Shown here in pieces: positions 31,766 to 43,986 of a DNA stretch of 64,000 nucleotides. The translations under genes and the position numbers were made by a program. This DNA is from Diadema setosum (taxonomy: Eukaryota > Echinodermata > Echinoidea > Diadematoida > Diadematidae). Where the stretch lies: positions 11,285,912-11,349,911 of the forward strand of contig NC_092705.1 of NCBI RefSeq assembly GCF_964275005.1, written 5' to 3'. Every line of letters starts with the position of its first letter. Positions within the stretch are counted from its first letter, which is position 1. Under the pieces are notes generated by a model. That model was given only the letters and a program-made list of their open reading frames with translations, was not told where the DNA came from and did no database searches.

Positions 31766-34700
31766 TACTATTATTCTGTGAAGTTGCTTACCATGCTCAC
31801 TCCTGGTGCTAATTCAAGCATACTGAGACTCTGACATCACCACTTTGGTTTATTTTACACATAACGTTTTACCATCTGATGTGTTTTAAAGTATTGTCAC
31901 TGTCTTATAAAAGCATGCGTAAACGATTCTACTTCTATTTAATGTGCAATTCCTTTCTTGAATTCTTCAACGATGTACTGGTCGTCATTGTACAGCTTCC
32001 GCACTGTTTGTACGATTGAATGAGATGATGTAATAAAGTAGTAGAACTTTCCTTTATACACTGAATCCAAGTTAGAGTCTTCTTATTGTGTATGACGGGT
32101 ACCTAGGTTGCTTTGTTTTGAATGAGAAATTAATGTAGCAGTGATAATCTTGAGGTTAAAATAGTTTTTGGCAAAGTAGAATAAACAAGGATTGTGACAA
32201 ATAAATCTATATCAAATAATGTGGCACAGATATTTTGTCCGTATTATATCTGAGTGGCATGTGGGTCATAACACTTCGATTTGAATGAGAAGTTGACGTC
32301 GCGGGAAGAATCTTGAGATTACACCGTTTTGATAAAGGAGAAATTATGAACTATAGGATCATCAAAGCGATCAACGAATCTGAGAAAACATTTGAATAAA
32401 ATATTTGTATATTCGTATATTGAATGGCATTTACTCTAGACACTATTACTTTGAATGGGAATTTAAATGTCGCGGGGAAAATTTTGAGGTTAATAATAAT
32501 TATGTTTTTATTAAAAGAGAAATTATGAAGAAGGATAATAAAGCAATTTCATATCATGAATTTGAGATCATACCTGCAAATTTAACTGTATTATAATCAT
32601 TGTCAGTATATCTGGGGTGACACGACTGTAACATAATAGACTCCATTTTTCTGAATATTTTGACTGAGGGAAGCGACACGTCGCTCTTCTTCCATGCCTC
32701 CAGTATACCTGTCCAGTCTTTGGTCCGAAAGAGCAGGAAAAAAAAAATAAAGCACAGGAAAAAGATGTCAGTATATTCTGTCAATCTGATTGTAACATAG
32801 ACAAATGCTGAAAACGACAGTGATATCACCGGTGTCATCATGATAGTGAGATAAGTCAGGACTGGTGAAATGAAACACGTTGAGCACTATATACAGTTGA
32901 TATACGTTAATTTTATGCATGCGTATATGTTTAGACCGCATTGAATTTGGTTTGGCAGTAACCAAGTTAACAGAAAAGATAGAATGTTTTAATATCTTCG
33001 GTGAAGTTGGCTTTTCAATCGAACATAATTGCGATTATTATATAGGGCCTATAACTATTATACAGGTACACACTGAAAAGGATGTTTGGAGGGTAACAGT
33101 GTATGATCGTGATTTCAAGTTTGTGTGGTTGGAGAATAAGCCAGTTCGTATACATGTATTAACTAAATTGTACACATCATGGTCCATTAATGACCTTTTT
33201 TTTTTTTTTTTTGGTCTCAGTTGGTTAGGCGCTTCACTTGCTTTCAAAGGAGCGTAATGCGTAAGCTTGTCCGACGTAATAATGATATGGAATGAAATGA
33301 AAACGAATATTTTTTGTACACTTTGTTTTGTATTTTACCTGTTTCTCATTGGAAAACAACAACAACAACAACAACAGGTGTGAGACATGGCCGACCAGGC
33401 GCTATTAACAAGAGCAGGTATATTACAGTATATCGAATATACTCCATGTGACACTGCGTCAAACAAGAGTTCCGATTATAGGAACCTCATACATATAGCA
33501 AGCCGTGTGATAGCGCCATCTCTTAGATAACTGAGAAAATTTATCGATCTTATCCTGCTAAATTTTCATTACTCTTTCCTCTTCTATATATTCTCATCTT
33601 GAACAATAAGGTTATATACATAGACCGTGTGTTAAACAAGACTGCGATGAACATGGCGCCAGTTTTCTGAATCAAAAGGTCGTAAATCATACACGTATTA
33701 CCTTTAAAAAAACACATAAAACATTTGGCTGCATGTACAAACTTAAAGGAATTTCTCCATAACTTATATGTTTTCTCAACCCTTTGTCAGTCAACCCGAC
33801 TTGAAATATTGTGCGTAGTACGTGTTTCACCCTGCATTTTATTATTATGCTGACTTGCTTTCACTTATTCTATTTCTTCTCTCCCTCTCTCCCACTAGAT
33901 ATTCGCTTCATTTCCCTCATTTCATGCGCTCTTTACTGTGTGCGTCCGTCATGTTTCAAGTCTATGGCTATTGATAATCCGTATTTTTGCACATTTTATT
34001 TAAAATTATTAAATTTGATTTATATGTTTACGAATACTTAGGCCCTACTTCGTAAGTTTTGTACAAGACCGTAATATTGTATAGGCCTACTAGTTGAGGG
34101 GACTGCGCCATGATATACAAGTTAATTTTTAACAACCTTTCCATTTTCACTTCTATAGCCTTTTATGAAATACTGATATGTTCATTATGCCTGTTGTTAT
34201 GTTACATGAAAGATATATCGTTAAAACAATCATAGATGACTTAAATCTACAGGCTGTTTGGATTTCAAAAAATTATGTATATTAGGCCTGAAACACGTTA
34301 AGGCGTGTTCGTGAATTCAGTGTAAGATTAATAGGACCTACGTTAATTATTCCCATCAGATCTGTAAAAATACAGGAGGACATTTACAATATCATGGTAG
34401 ATTGTATAGGAGACGTGATACGCGGCTATGATCTGAGAGGGATAACATGTTCAGAGATTTTGCACTGTGCGGATTCACAGAACACATAACTTTTGTTATG
34501 ATGTCCTGATATAGAAAATTACAATGTTCAAAAATTTGATACAAGAAAATAAAAAACAAAAGAAGGAAAGAATATTCCCACCTAGGAAGTATGTCCACAA
34601 ATTCCCAAGAAATGTTGTACTGGGTACGTAGGTGAGTTCAGTAAGGGCAAGGGTTCTGACACATCTCACTTCCCCCCCCCCCCCCCCACCCATACGGTGC

Positions 34701-34899
34701 TTTTGGCTGTTATTAATATTATGCAGAGGTTACACCCAGCCCCCCCCCCCCCTCCCCATCAACAACAGGTAGTCAGTTTTTTTTTTTTTTATCAGGCCAG
34801 TATTGTTATTTCTTACATCACTGATTTTTACCCTCAATTCATTAGGGCCTATAGATACTAGTAGTCTGTTCTATTTATAGGTGTGAGGTCTTGTGGAGC

Positions 34900-35688
34900 C
34901 CTTTTCACCTCCTTTATTATGCAACTGTACTCGGTGCCGTCAATTCTATTTCAATTGTGTTGGGGCGCCACAATAGCTCCGGAAACCATTGACGAGAGAC
35001 GCGTTGTTTGTGTAGGCTACTTTACTAGGGCTGCATTTGCATGCGTACTAAAAGCTAAGCATTGGTGCTGCCTGGCACGTTTAGGTCGCATCCACTGCAT
35101 GCGCTTCTACATGGTCGCGCCCGCATCAAATCGTCGGTTGACGTGGTAGCGTTGACGTGCATGTTAGCGTTTACACGTACCTGCCTACCCTGTACCAGTG
35201 ACAGGTTGCCGAGCAACAAACGGACGGAAGCGCCCGGCCGCCCACACCCATAGCACCGGATCCCGTCTACAGTGTTCTAAAACAACGGCTGTCCTGATTT
35301 GGAACATTAAGTACTTTTAATTGTGAACTCCAACTATTATAGCTTTCAAACGCATAATTTCCAGAAGTCGTCAGGGCACCATTCTTTTGAGGTTGACGTT
35401 ATCTAGCTCAGCTGCCTGGACCCACATACTCTGCTGTGGCAGTCACCTCGCACACCTCGTCGCTCTGTGTGGCTTTTGATGGACCTACTGTAGGACAGTT
35501 TACTGTACGGGGCAGCAACTGCGCCACTCTCTTTACAGGGTTGTCACTCCAGGACGATAGGACTTATAAAGAAGTTGTCCTTCCGCTCTGAGCTGTAATT
35601 CGCATACGAGCAACAAGAACATTAACCTCTACTGTCTACATTTCTGTGTCGGCTGTTTACTGTTCACTCTTCTGTCTGACTGGTATCC
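34900..35688 (+). promoter_or_regulatory. Probable promoter and 5' UTR of stomatin copy B
   Basis: GC and CpG content rise here relative to the preceding spacer, including GGTCGCGCCCGCATC. A near-perfect RFX X-box palindrome lies at 35205-35217. No TATA box or obvious splice acceptor was found before the start codon, and an in-frame TGA just upstream of it closes the frame. Confidence 0.45.
35205..35217. promoter_or_regulatory. X-box-like RFX site GTTGCCGAGCAAC
   Basis: The imperfect palindrome GTTGCC-G-AGCAAC matches the RFX half-site consensus (GTNRCC, RGYAAC) with a 1-bp spacer. It lies 472 bp upstream of the stomatin B start. RFX factors drive many ciliary genes, so ciliary expression is a reasonable inference but is not shown. 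Confidence 0.45.
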
Positions 35689-36606
35689 ATGCACATGAGC
35701 AATCGAGTTACACCCGACCAAGAGCAGCAAGGTCTCGTAGAAATGGCATCATATTCTGACAAGCAAGGCGGTGCAGGCCCATCGAGTCAACAGCAAAATG
35801 AACCCCAAATCATGACTGAGGATAACGGTAGTGGAATAACTTGCTGCTACATCATCTTGGCAATTTTTTCCATTCTTCTCGTCATCGCCACCCTGCCATT
35901 TTCCCTCTTTGTCATCTTTAAAGTTGTGCAGCAATACGAAAGAGCGGTTATCTTTAGACTGGGGCGTCTGGTGTCTGGAGGGTCCAAAGGGCCTGGCATC
36001 TTCTGTGTGCTGCCTTGTGTTGAAGACTACCACAAGGTTGATATCCGCACAGTCTCCTACGATGTTCCCCCTCAAGAAATCCTCACCAGAGATAGCTTGA
36101 CCATATCGGTTGACGCTGTTATGTTTTACCGTGTCAGCAATGCTTCCATCAGCATTGCTATGGTCGAGGATGCCAACAAATCCACGCAATTCCTGGCTCA
36201 GACCACACTGCGAAATGTGCTCGGAATGAAGACGCTGGCCGAGATTCTTGCTGATCGGGAAGGAATCAGCCACTTCATGCAGACCACTCTTGATGAGGCC
36301 ACCGACCCCTGGGGTGTTAAGGTCGAGCGTGTCGAGATTAAAGATGTCCGCCTCCCAGTGCAACTGCAGAGGGCCATGGCTGCAGAAGCTGAGGCAACAA
36401 GGGATGCCAGGGCTAAGATCATCGCAGCGGAAGGAGAGCAGAATGCCTCGCGCGCCCTAAAGGAGGCCGCTGACACCATCTCCGAGTCTCCCACCGCCCT
36501 TCAACTGCGCTATCTCCAGACCCTGAATTCCATCGCCGCAGAAAAGAACTCTACCATTATCTTTCCCCTTCCCGTCGATCTTCTCCAGGGTATGGCGAAA
36601 AAGTAG
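35689..36606 (+). CDS. STOM-like: Stomatin-family (SPFH) membrane protein, intronless copy B
   Basis: Encodes 305 residues, starting at MHMSNRVTPD; a TGA lies in frame four codons upstream. The layout matches copy A: a Q/S-rich cytoplasmic N-terminus, a hydrophobic hairpin at about 51-78 with the same TLPFSLFV turn, then the SPFH core (YERAVIFRLGRLVSGG, VPPQEILTRDSLTISVDAV, LAQTTLRNVLGMKTLAEILA, VKLPVQ-type segment VRLPVQLQRAMAA, AEGEQNASRALKEA) and NSTIIFPLPVDLLQG near the end. The N-terminal third differs clearly from copy A, while the C-terminal half is almost identical, even in synonymous positions. It is intronless in the coding region like copy A. Likely role: membrane scaffold that regulates channels or lipid microdomains. 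Confidence 0.95.
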   Translation: MHMSNRVTPDQEQQGLVEMASYSDKQGGAGPSSQQQNEPQIMTEDNGSGITCCYIILAIFSILLVIATLPFSLFVIFKVVQQYERAVIFRLGRLVSGGSKGPGIFCVLPCVEDYHKVDIRTVSYDVPPQEILTRDSLTISVDAVMFYRVSNASISIAMVEDANKSTQFLAQTTLRNVLGMKTLAEILADREGISHFMQTTLDEATDPWGVKVERVEIKDVRLPVQLQRAMAAEAEATRDARAKIIAAEGEQNASRALKEAADTISESPTALQLRYLQTLNSIAAEKNSTIIFPLPVDLLQGMAKK

Positions 36607-39600
36607 GCTCGCAGCAAATAATTGTAACAGCCCTTGTTCTGCTGCTGTGTTTGCATGTTCTTTGCAAGGCTAAAAATTGGGGGGGGGGGGGGTCTCCAGT
36701 CTGGGAGATAAACTGGCAGCCGTGCACCAGAAAAAAAAAGAAGAAAAATTAAAATGTATTCAGGTATTATTTGTGTGCTGCTTTTTCTGTCCCTCTAATG
36801 AAAGACAGAAGCCTTTTGCTTCAAAGTGAGAATGCTACACTGTCTGTACATTCATGTAGAATTCATAATGTTCACTTTGAGCCTGTCAAGAAACCGTCCA
36901 CACTGAAATTTGACCAATATGTCACTCATTGTATACCAAGTTAAACTGCAGTGGGGAACCAGCATTAATTACTAAATTGTGTCACATAGTTTGTGAATGG
37001 ACTGAAAGTCATAGATAAGAAGTTTCTATGAATGTGCATAGCACTGGTATTAGTAATGAAAAGGAAACTTGCATGTACATAAGGTGTATTTTGTTTCTCA
37101 TGTCCCATATTGGGCTAAATACAAATTGGTCCACCCAAGACTAATGGCTGAATGCTGAGCTATGTCTGTTACACATTCGTACACATTCAAGTTTAAACCT
37201 ACGATATTTCAGTAGACGGAGATAAAAGCTGAAACCCAATTTACAATACGTTCTCTAAGGTAAAACACTGAAAATCGGATTATGAAATTAATTGCTACAA
37301 AGTACAAGTTTAGTGTTGTACGTGTAGTCCACACCGGATGAAAAACTTCTGTCCTGGGTAAGGTCATTGTCTGCATGTAACATTTTAATGCATTCTACAG
37401 AAAATTCTAAGCATTCTAACGTTATAGTTAGACTTTTAGGTATGTTACCATTAGTATCTTCAAGAATATTGAGAACTTCTCGTTCAATGTTTGTATTTTC
37501 AAGTATCAAATAGCAATAGCTATGTACGAACAAACTTGTAAGTATCACAATGTGTAAATTAGTGTAAACCATAGTATTTTACTTGATGGAATGTACAGTC
37601 ATTCTTCTTCTTCGTCCAAGTTAGTGCATCCCTCTTGCAGAGTATTATATCATGTATTGATTCCTAGTGAGAACTGGTACAAATGAAAGTAATCCTAATG
37701 TGTTGACATGAAGTGCAAGGTTTTTGTGTTGTTTTTTGTGCTTCTTGTACATTTAACAGATGTCATGGGACAGTCAAGGTTCCTCACTGTCAAGTCTGAT
37801 GGAAAAAATAATAATAATTTGCTTTTATTTGGAAGTCACATTCTGAATCAGTCTGTGTTGATCTTTTGAAAGTTGAACAAAATAAAGATGTTGATCAAAA
37901 GTTAAAAAAAAAAGTCTCATGTACTGATGGGAGAGCACTGAACTTTAAATCTGTGACTGAGTGTGGATCTTCAAATATTGGCAATTGATTGTATTCCAGT
38001 GTTTGATTTATCTCTGTTTAACAACAATGCAATTATTCATAAGAATTAACAGGATTCAAAATTTTGTCTACAAGCCTCTTCAGGGGTTGCATTTGGAGGA
38101 GCAAGTGTATGAGGACTTACACACATGAAAGTGGTGTTTTTATCTTTCGAAAAAAAAAAAAAAAAAAAAAAGATGTACATTCGTTCTTTGTAAATATAAT
38201 ATTGTACATGTATGTCATTGCTCTGGTCAGTTATCAGTTGGTTGCTGTTGTATTATGAACTGAGCTTAAACCATTACAGTAATGCAGTGCTTGTAGAGTA
38301 TGGTATGAGAAGTGTAATCAGTTGAGATTTTAGGTGTTGTTCAAGCTGTGCACACAATATGGAATCAGGACAAACTTTTGAATGGATCTGTTAGTTCAGG
38401 GTATTGGATACATTGTTTTTGTGCATAATGTGTATCTGCAAAGCTGAATGCATCACATGGATTGAAGCAAGGCTTTTCCTTTCATCCAGCTTTTGAAGGA
38501 ACTTCAAATAATGGTCAGATTGTTGGACACTTCAATTTGTTTTTAATTGTTCTCGTCACCCTGCCATTTTTCAGTGCGCATGTGTTAATATGTTGAAAGC
38601 AAGGGTATACATATATCTTTCTGCAATCAAGAAGACACATTTGGCATCGAACATTATAGCTAGAAATGCATTTTGTAAGAGGCAACATGTGTATGATATG
38701 GTATGGTATAGTACCATGTGTCCTGGCAAACTTAGGTAAATCATAGTACTAAAACTTGAACAGCATAAAATTGTTAACATGTGCAGTCATGTACAAATTG
38801 GAACCCAAGGTATACATTTATGTACACCTGCAGTTACACATACATGTACATACCATGTGTTGTACCATTTACTTGGGTGAAATGAAAATGCTTTCCAGAA
38901 AGATTTTTGACGTGTGTGAGGCTTTTTTGACAAAAACAAAAACAAAAACAAAAACAAAAAAAAACCAAAAAACAAAAAACAAAACTAAAGTAACATTTTG
39001 CAAAAAAAAAAAAGGGTTAAAAGCTTTTGCCTGTTATTTTACTTACTCATGTTGCTTTATGTCTTTTTAGTGAGACTTTCTGATACTTAACAGTGACCTG
39101 GACTTGAAGTGTTTCAATATAATACACATTGTAGTTACTTCATGTTCCAGGTTATATTTCAATTTGATAGTATCAAATTTACCAAAGCTTATACTTTTCA
39201 CAGACTACTCTGCACTATCTCTCAAATTTCTTTCTCTTTATTGTCATTCCATTTTTGATATTGTATGTATTCACTATACCATCGAAAACCAGACCACCTG
39301 TCTTTCAAAGAATGGATTCTTTATGTTGATGTTGATACAGCTTCCATTGCTAAGTTCTATTTTTGTAATCTCAGGCCCAAATACAGTGTTCAAAGGGTCA
39401 TTTGTATATCATGTTGTGGTGAGTGGTTGTACATGTACATGTACAACTACATTGTGCACAGTATATTTTCTTTTGGATAGACAACATATTATTTCTGACG
39501 TGTCCTGTACAATACATATGTCTTTGTGAATCATTGCAGATTATTATTGATGTACAATAAGAAAAACATGTAGATGGATTATACACGACATGGTCTGTGG

Positions 39601-39904
39601 TACTTGTATTGTATAAGTGATATGCATACCATTCCACTGACTAAAACACTGATTCTTTCATTACACCACATGAGATGCCTTCGTGAACCTTTTAGCATAC
39701 CAAACCTGTCTTATAATTAATACTATGCTGACCGAGTTTTCACCAAGGGAATCATTTTCTTCTTAGGCTCCCTTGATCGTACCAGTCTATCAATGTTTGA
39801 TGGGTAAACTCTTTCAGCAATCTTTATTTTATGGCATTATCTACAGATCTGTTGAAACCACTGCCCGCTTGCATGCGGTGAAAGTATTGTTGTTTGTATC
39901 CATG
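36607..39904 (+). other. 3' UTR of stomatin B and gene-poor DNA
   Basis: The first 1.3 kb is probably 3' UTR. Beyond it are A-rich simple repeats (38148-38171, and CAAAAA units at 38936-38978) and AT-rich DNA. The moderate open frames at 39104-39529 lack any coding signature I can recognise. Confidence 0.5.
37881..37886 (+). terminator. Likely AATAAA polyadenylation signal for stomatin copy B
   Basis: AATAAAGATGTTGATC about 1.28 kb after the stop, followed by an A run and a T/G-containing stretch. It would define a 3' UTR of about 1.3 kb. The minus-strand open frame within this UTR (37288-37572) is judged fortuitous. Confidence 0.45.
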
Positions 39905-40301
39905 TTAAAGGGATAGTACAGTATTGGTGGGGATGAGAATTTGGCTTTTAACTTTTTGCGAGATAACAAGGAAACACTTATGAAATAGTACAGAGCATAC
40001 CATTTTAAGAGGAATTCAGAGTTTGTTTGATGAAAATTGGGTTTGGCATTACTGAAACATCCAAAAACAAAGTACACTGTAAAACAAAGCGATCGTAAAA
40101 AAGTGTGGGTCCCACACTTATTAGAATCGCTATGTTGTGGATATCTCGGCCATTTCAAAACCAATTTTCATCAAATAAAATGTTGAATTGCTCATAGAAT
40201 TACGTGCTCTTTTATATTTCATAAGAAGTTTCTCATTATCTCACCAAAAAATGTTAGAAATCCGAAATTGGGTCTCAACCAAAACTATACGATCCCTTTA
40301 A
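39905..40301. mobile_element. TTAA-flanked palindromic MITE, near-complete copy
   Basis: TTAAAGGGATAGTACAGTAT at the left, ACTATACGATCCCTTTAA at the right, with arms of almost 200 bp inverted over their whole length. The centre is AGCGATCGTAAAAAAGTGTG. Noncoding. Confidence 0.85.
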
Positions 40302-40390
40302 TACAGGCTTTGCTCCTCTAGGACTAATTGGGCCTACAATAAACTTCTGTTCTGGACATTACTTGCTCTGGTGTTACATGATGTAAAACT

Positions 40391-40490
40391 TTGCTGAATT
40401 CATTTGTGTTTGTGTATGTGTATGTGTATGTGTGTGTGTGTGTGTGTGCACGTGCGCGTGTGTGTGTATATGTTTCTGTGTGTGTACAGT
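40391..40490. repeat. (GT)n microsatellite
   Basis: GT/TATGTG repeats with a GCACGTGCGCGTG interruption. Open frames on the minus strand here encode only His/Thr repeats. Confidence 0.9.
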
Positions 40491-40783
40491 GTATATATGC
40501 TTGTGTTTGTTGAGAAATTCTTGTCTTTGACACACTTGCATGAAATGATGATGATTGGATGGCTGCAGTGAAGAAAATGAGTTCATACACACAACTGGAG
40601 AACCAAGAAGAGGTTTGAAGGCTTCTTCATCGTATAATAGCGCTCTGGATGATGTGATTATTCCTCAGGACGTTATATGTAGGAGGATGTTTGTTTGTTT
40701 GTTTGTTTTGTATGTATACATAGGTTTTACTAATCTATTGGGGATGCTATACATGAGATGAAGATAATGTATATTGGGTTGGG

Positions 40784-40785
<2 letters not shown>

Positions 40786-40827
<42 letters not shown>
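40786..40827. repeat. (AC)n microsatellite
   Basis: About 20 uninterrupted AC units. Confidence 0.95.
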
Positions 40828-40831
<4 letters not shown>

Positions 40832-41261
40832 AAAAGTCACTGAACTGTGTCCATTAAACATAGAGATGTTTCTAGCCTGGAAGTCCGGTCTGAAGTCCAA
40901 GAGAATGCAATGGTAGAATATGGACTGTAATGATAAATGCAAAGATGCTGACTTCATGCAAAGTTCTCGAGGTCAAAGATCATACAAGCTCGAAGTATAA
41001 ACATGGGCATTAGATTATCATTGATTATTTTGGAAACATTAGTACAGGATGTAATGTTCGTGTATAAGTGAATGCAAATGACTTGTAATCCAAACCCCGG
41101 GCCAAACCCGATTGACATCTAGTTAATTGCCATGCATGGGGCATTCTTCTCGTGATAATTCCTTTAAAAAAACAAAAAACAAAACAAAACATAGCAGTCC
41201 CGAACCTTGTAACGAACACTTCAAACCTTAATGGAATAACGCACCATGTTCATATTGACAT

Positions 41262-42397
41262 TCAGTAATATGATAAGATAGTATAGTATGAGTGCATGGT
41301 GTAATGATTCAGATGTATTTGAAAGCGAAATTGAAGTAAATCAAAGAAGCAACAAAGGCTTAGAGATTCTCTCCCTGATTTTGTAACAGATGTGATTCTG
41401 GCATAATCACCCACTTGATAAACGGGAATGAGTGTTTTAGAGATAAGGCTACGAAAGTCTTGTGATGGCAGATTTCCACATTGATTTAAAATACTTCTAT
41501 GATATTTTGATTTCTCAAGACAAGACATGCCAAAGCATAAAACCGTCAAGGAATTCTACAAATTAAAGGGACTTTACAGTACTGGTTGAGGTGAGGATTC
41601 AGGTTTATAACATTCCTAAGTGAGATAATGAAAAACCTCTTATGAAATATGAAAGAGGATTCTACGTTTATTTGATGAAACTTGGTTTGCAAATGGCTGA
41701 AATATAAAAAAAGGTGATAATAATAAAAGGCGACAGGCCACGCCTTTTTAATTAGGATATTTCTGTTTCACCTTGTTTTTTGATATCTCATCCATTTCAA
41801 AACCAATTTTCATCAAATAAACTTTGGATTCCCCTTAGAATTGCATGCTCTTTGACATCTCATAGAGTGATTTCTGAATATCTCGCAAAACGTGAAAAGC
41901 TAAATCCTCACCTCAACCAGTACAGTCTCTTTAATTGAAGGACTTGAGTTAGCTGGCGATGAATTTACCGAACTGTTATAATCTCCTGTTCGGTGTATAT
42001 TATTCACCTGAACAAAACCATCCTCAAAAGACGCAGTGTCCGGCATGTACACATTGTAGTTAATTTCTTGTAAAAATGTGATATGTTTCAAATATAGACT
42101 TTCGAAGGATTAGCCCAGAATAATACTTTGACAGATAATCTGTGTTCCCAAAATATAGTCGGGATTTGCTGAGTGAATGAAAGAAGTATCTCTCCGTTTG
42201 TTCAACAGTTATTTCAAACTGTAAAATATATATTGTGTGGAATAGGTATTTTCTTTTACATGACTAATTCTCTGTAAAGTATGCGTTTTTGCTTCTGCCA
42301 GTTTGTCTTGATTGCGGATATGATAATCAATTCCTCCAATTTTATTGTTTCTATTCAAATCATCATCAGAAATACTGAGAAAATTGACAAAATACAA
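41262..42397 (-). pseudogene. Decayed coding-like stretch of unknown family, split by a MITE
   Basis: On the minus strand, open segments at 42397-42209, 42091-41936 and 41549-41262 have protein-like composition, with pieces such as DDDLNRNNKIGGIDYHIRNQ, NVYMPDTASFEDGFVQ and ISKTLIPVYQVGDYARITS. A 370-bp palindromic element (41563-41934) sits between the second and third. The stretch is not intact. I recognise no family. It could be an old gene copy, an element remnant or chance. Confidence 0.25.
41563..41934. mobile_element. TTAA-flanked palindromic MITE, copy
   Basis: TTAAAGGGACTTTACAGTAC to GTACAGTCTCTTTAA. The centre carries AAAGGCGACAGGCCACGCC, shared with the copy at 43418, so these two form one subfamily. 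It separates two parts of a coding-like stretch on the minus strand. Confidence 0.82.
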
Positions 42398-43105
42398 TAG
42401 CGAAAAGGAGGAGCCGACAATGGATACGAGCTGAATTTGATGGCGTCAATTTATTATCACAGATCTAATCACACACAACGCAGCAGAGTCAACACACATC
42501 AAAATATACAAATATATAGTTAGTGATATATGCAGGGACTTTGTTCCATACACTGAGATGTAATATGGCTTATACTAATAATCGATTCTTCCAGCAGAAC
42601 TGTATACATCAGTATGTCCCCCCCCCCCAAAAAAAAAGAGAAAAAATTACAATCCAATTTCTGCACTGATAACTTTTAAAATGATTAAGCTGTATAAATG
42701 CTAAGTCAGGGTCTGAAAATATAACATCTTACCTATATTTTGCAGAAAACCCCATTCAATTTGGTTAAGTGGTCACGGAAAAATGTGAATCATTATAAAG
42801 CATCATGGGTCTGTTTCTTTCAAACTGCATATTGAAATGTGTGAATAGAAAGGACAGAACTTGCGGAGGGAAGGGATTCCTGACATGCTCTTCAAAGATC
42901 CTCATTTCTCTTTGACTACTGAAGCAAATCGCATGGAGTTTTCTGTAAGATGTGAGTAAACAGTTATAGCTTCATATCCTGAAATTGTATATGGATTAAT
43001 TCGCTATTTCTAAAGTAATCGTTACTGAGGGTCCCATTATAACTTTTTGGACATCACGGTATAGTAGGACCACTTCCTGAAAACTATACGACTCCGAAGA
43101 AAACT

Positions 43106-43285
43106 ATGAACAAATTAGATGTTTTATTATCAATGTCTCAAGAAGATCTTGATATTGAATCTTTTGAGGCTCCAGCACAGAGAAAGACAGCGTCCGACTC
43201 TAGATCTGGACCATCAAATGAATATTTAAAGTTATTGTTACAAACGATACATAATAGCCACCTTGTATCTCTTCCCTCTGATTGA
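43106..43285 (+). CDS. Small coding-like ORF of 59 residues, unknown
   Basis: Starts MNKLDVLLSMSQEDLDIESF and ends in a normal stop. It is hydrophilic with acidic and Ser/Arg parts and looks like an N-terminal fragment of a larger protein. There is no recognised domain, and no donor that clearly extends it. It lies between two copies of the same MITE family, so it may belong to a decayed element. Confidence 0.25.
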   Translation: MNKLDVLLSMSQEDLDIESFEAPAQRKTASDSRSGPSNEYLKLLLQTIHNSHLVSLPSD

Positions 43286-43417
43286 GCAATGGGGAAACAG
43301 AATAGATTTCCGATCATTTAAAAACCGATGGTCAAAAATCTGACGAACTGGACAAGAATCAAATTTCAAATTCACACCTCAACCTTCACCCCTCTGATTA
43401 ATGTTCTCTTGCTTGCA

Positions 43418-43809
43418 TTAAAGGGACTGTACTGAGTACTGGTTGAGGTGGGGATTCAGGTTTGTAACACTCCTAAGTGAGATAATGAGAAACATCTTAT
43501 GAAATATGAAAGAGCATGTAATTTTAAGAAGGATTCAACGTTTATTTGATGGAAATTGGTTTTCAAATGGCTGAGATATCCAAAAAAGTGATAATAAAAG
43601 GGGACAGGCCACGCCTTTTTATTAGGATCCCTTTGTTTCACCTTGTTTTTGGATATCTCAGCCATTTCAAAACCGATTTTCATCAAATAAACTTTTGATG
43701 CCACTTAGAATTGCATGCTCTTTGACATCTCATAGAGTGGTTTCTGAATACCTCGCAAAACGTTAAAAGCTAAATCCTCACCTCAACCAGAACTATACAC
43801 GCCCTTTGA
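43418..43809. mobile_element. TTAA-flanked palindromic MITE, copy
   Basis: TTAAAGGGACTGTACTGAGT to ACACGCCCTTTGA; the right flank is slightly decayed. Central GGGGACAGGCCACGCC as in the copy at 41563. Confidence 0.82.
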
Positions 43810-43912
43810 TGCCTTGTCCGCCTTGGACTATATATACTTAACATAACAATGTCGGAATTTCAGAACTTTGGTATTTTGTTCAAGGTTCATTGTGTCACTA
43901 CCGGCTACCAGG

Positions 43913-43986
43913 GATAGCCTGGTGGTATAATAGTGTCGCTGCCCGGAAAGCAGTAGATGACGGGTTCGAGTCCTCTTTCCGACATG
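43913..43986 (+). mobile_element. tRNA-like SINE head or tRNA pseudogene
   Basis: A box A-like GCCTGGTGGTATAATAGTG and box B GGGTTCGAGTCC are spaced as in a tRNA, but acceptor-stem pairing is poor and no 3' SINE body was recognised. It most resembles a decayed tRNA-derived repeat. Confidence 0.45.

Larger units (their letters stand above)
27880..34899. other. Spacer between the two stomatin genes
   Basis: About 7 kb beginning with the likely 3' UTR of copy A. It contains a palindromic TTAA-flanked element (30098-30560), a tRNA-derived SINE with an ATT tail (31313-31765), a fragment starting near 29940 that resembles the GGAC-repeat elements, and several poly-C/T runs. I see no convincing coding exon. 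Confidence 0.55.

Noticed and set aside
33200-33258. tRNA-like 5' half (GGTTAGGCGCTTCAC)
   Set aside because: Only a box A-like half; no box B or cloverleaf follows.
35749-36363. 204-codon minus-strand frame over stomatin copy B, and similar frames over copy A
   Set aside because: Antisense shadows of strongly conserved SPFH codons; no splice or start support.
37288-37572. 94-codon minus-strand frame with a signal-peptide-like start
   Set aside because: Lies within the probable 3' UTR of stomatin B, with no domain, splice or codon support.
40324-40592. His/Thr-rich frames
   Set aside because: Translation of the GT microsatellite.
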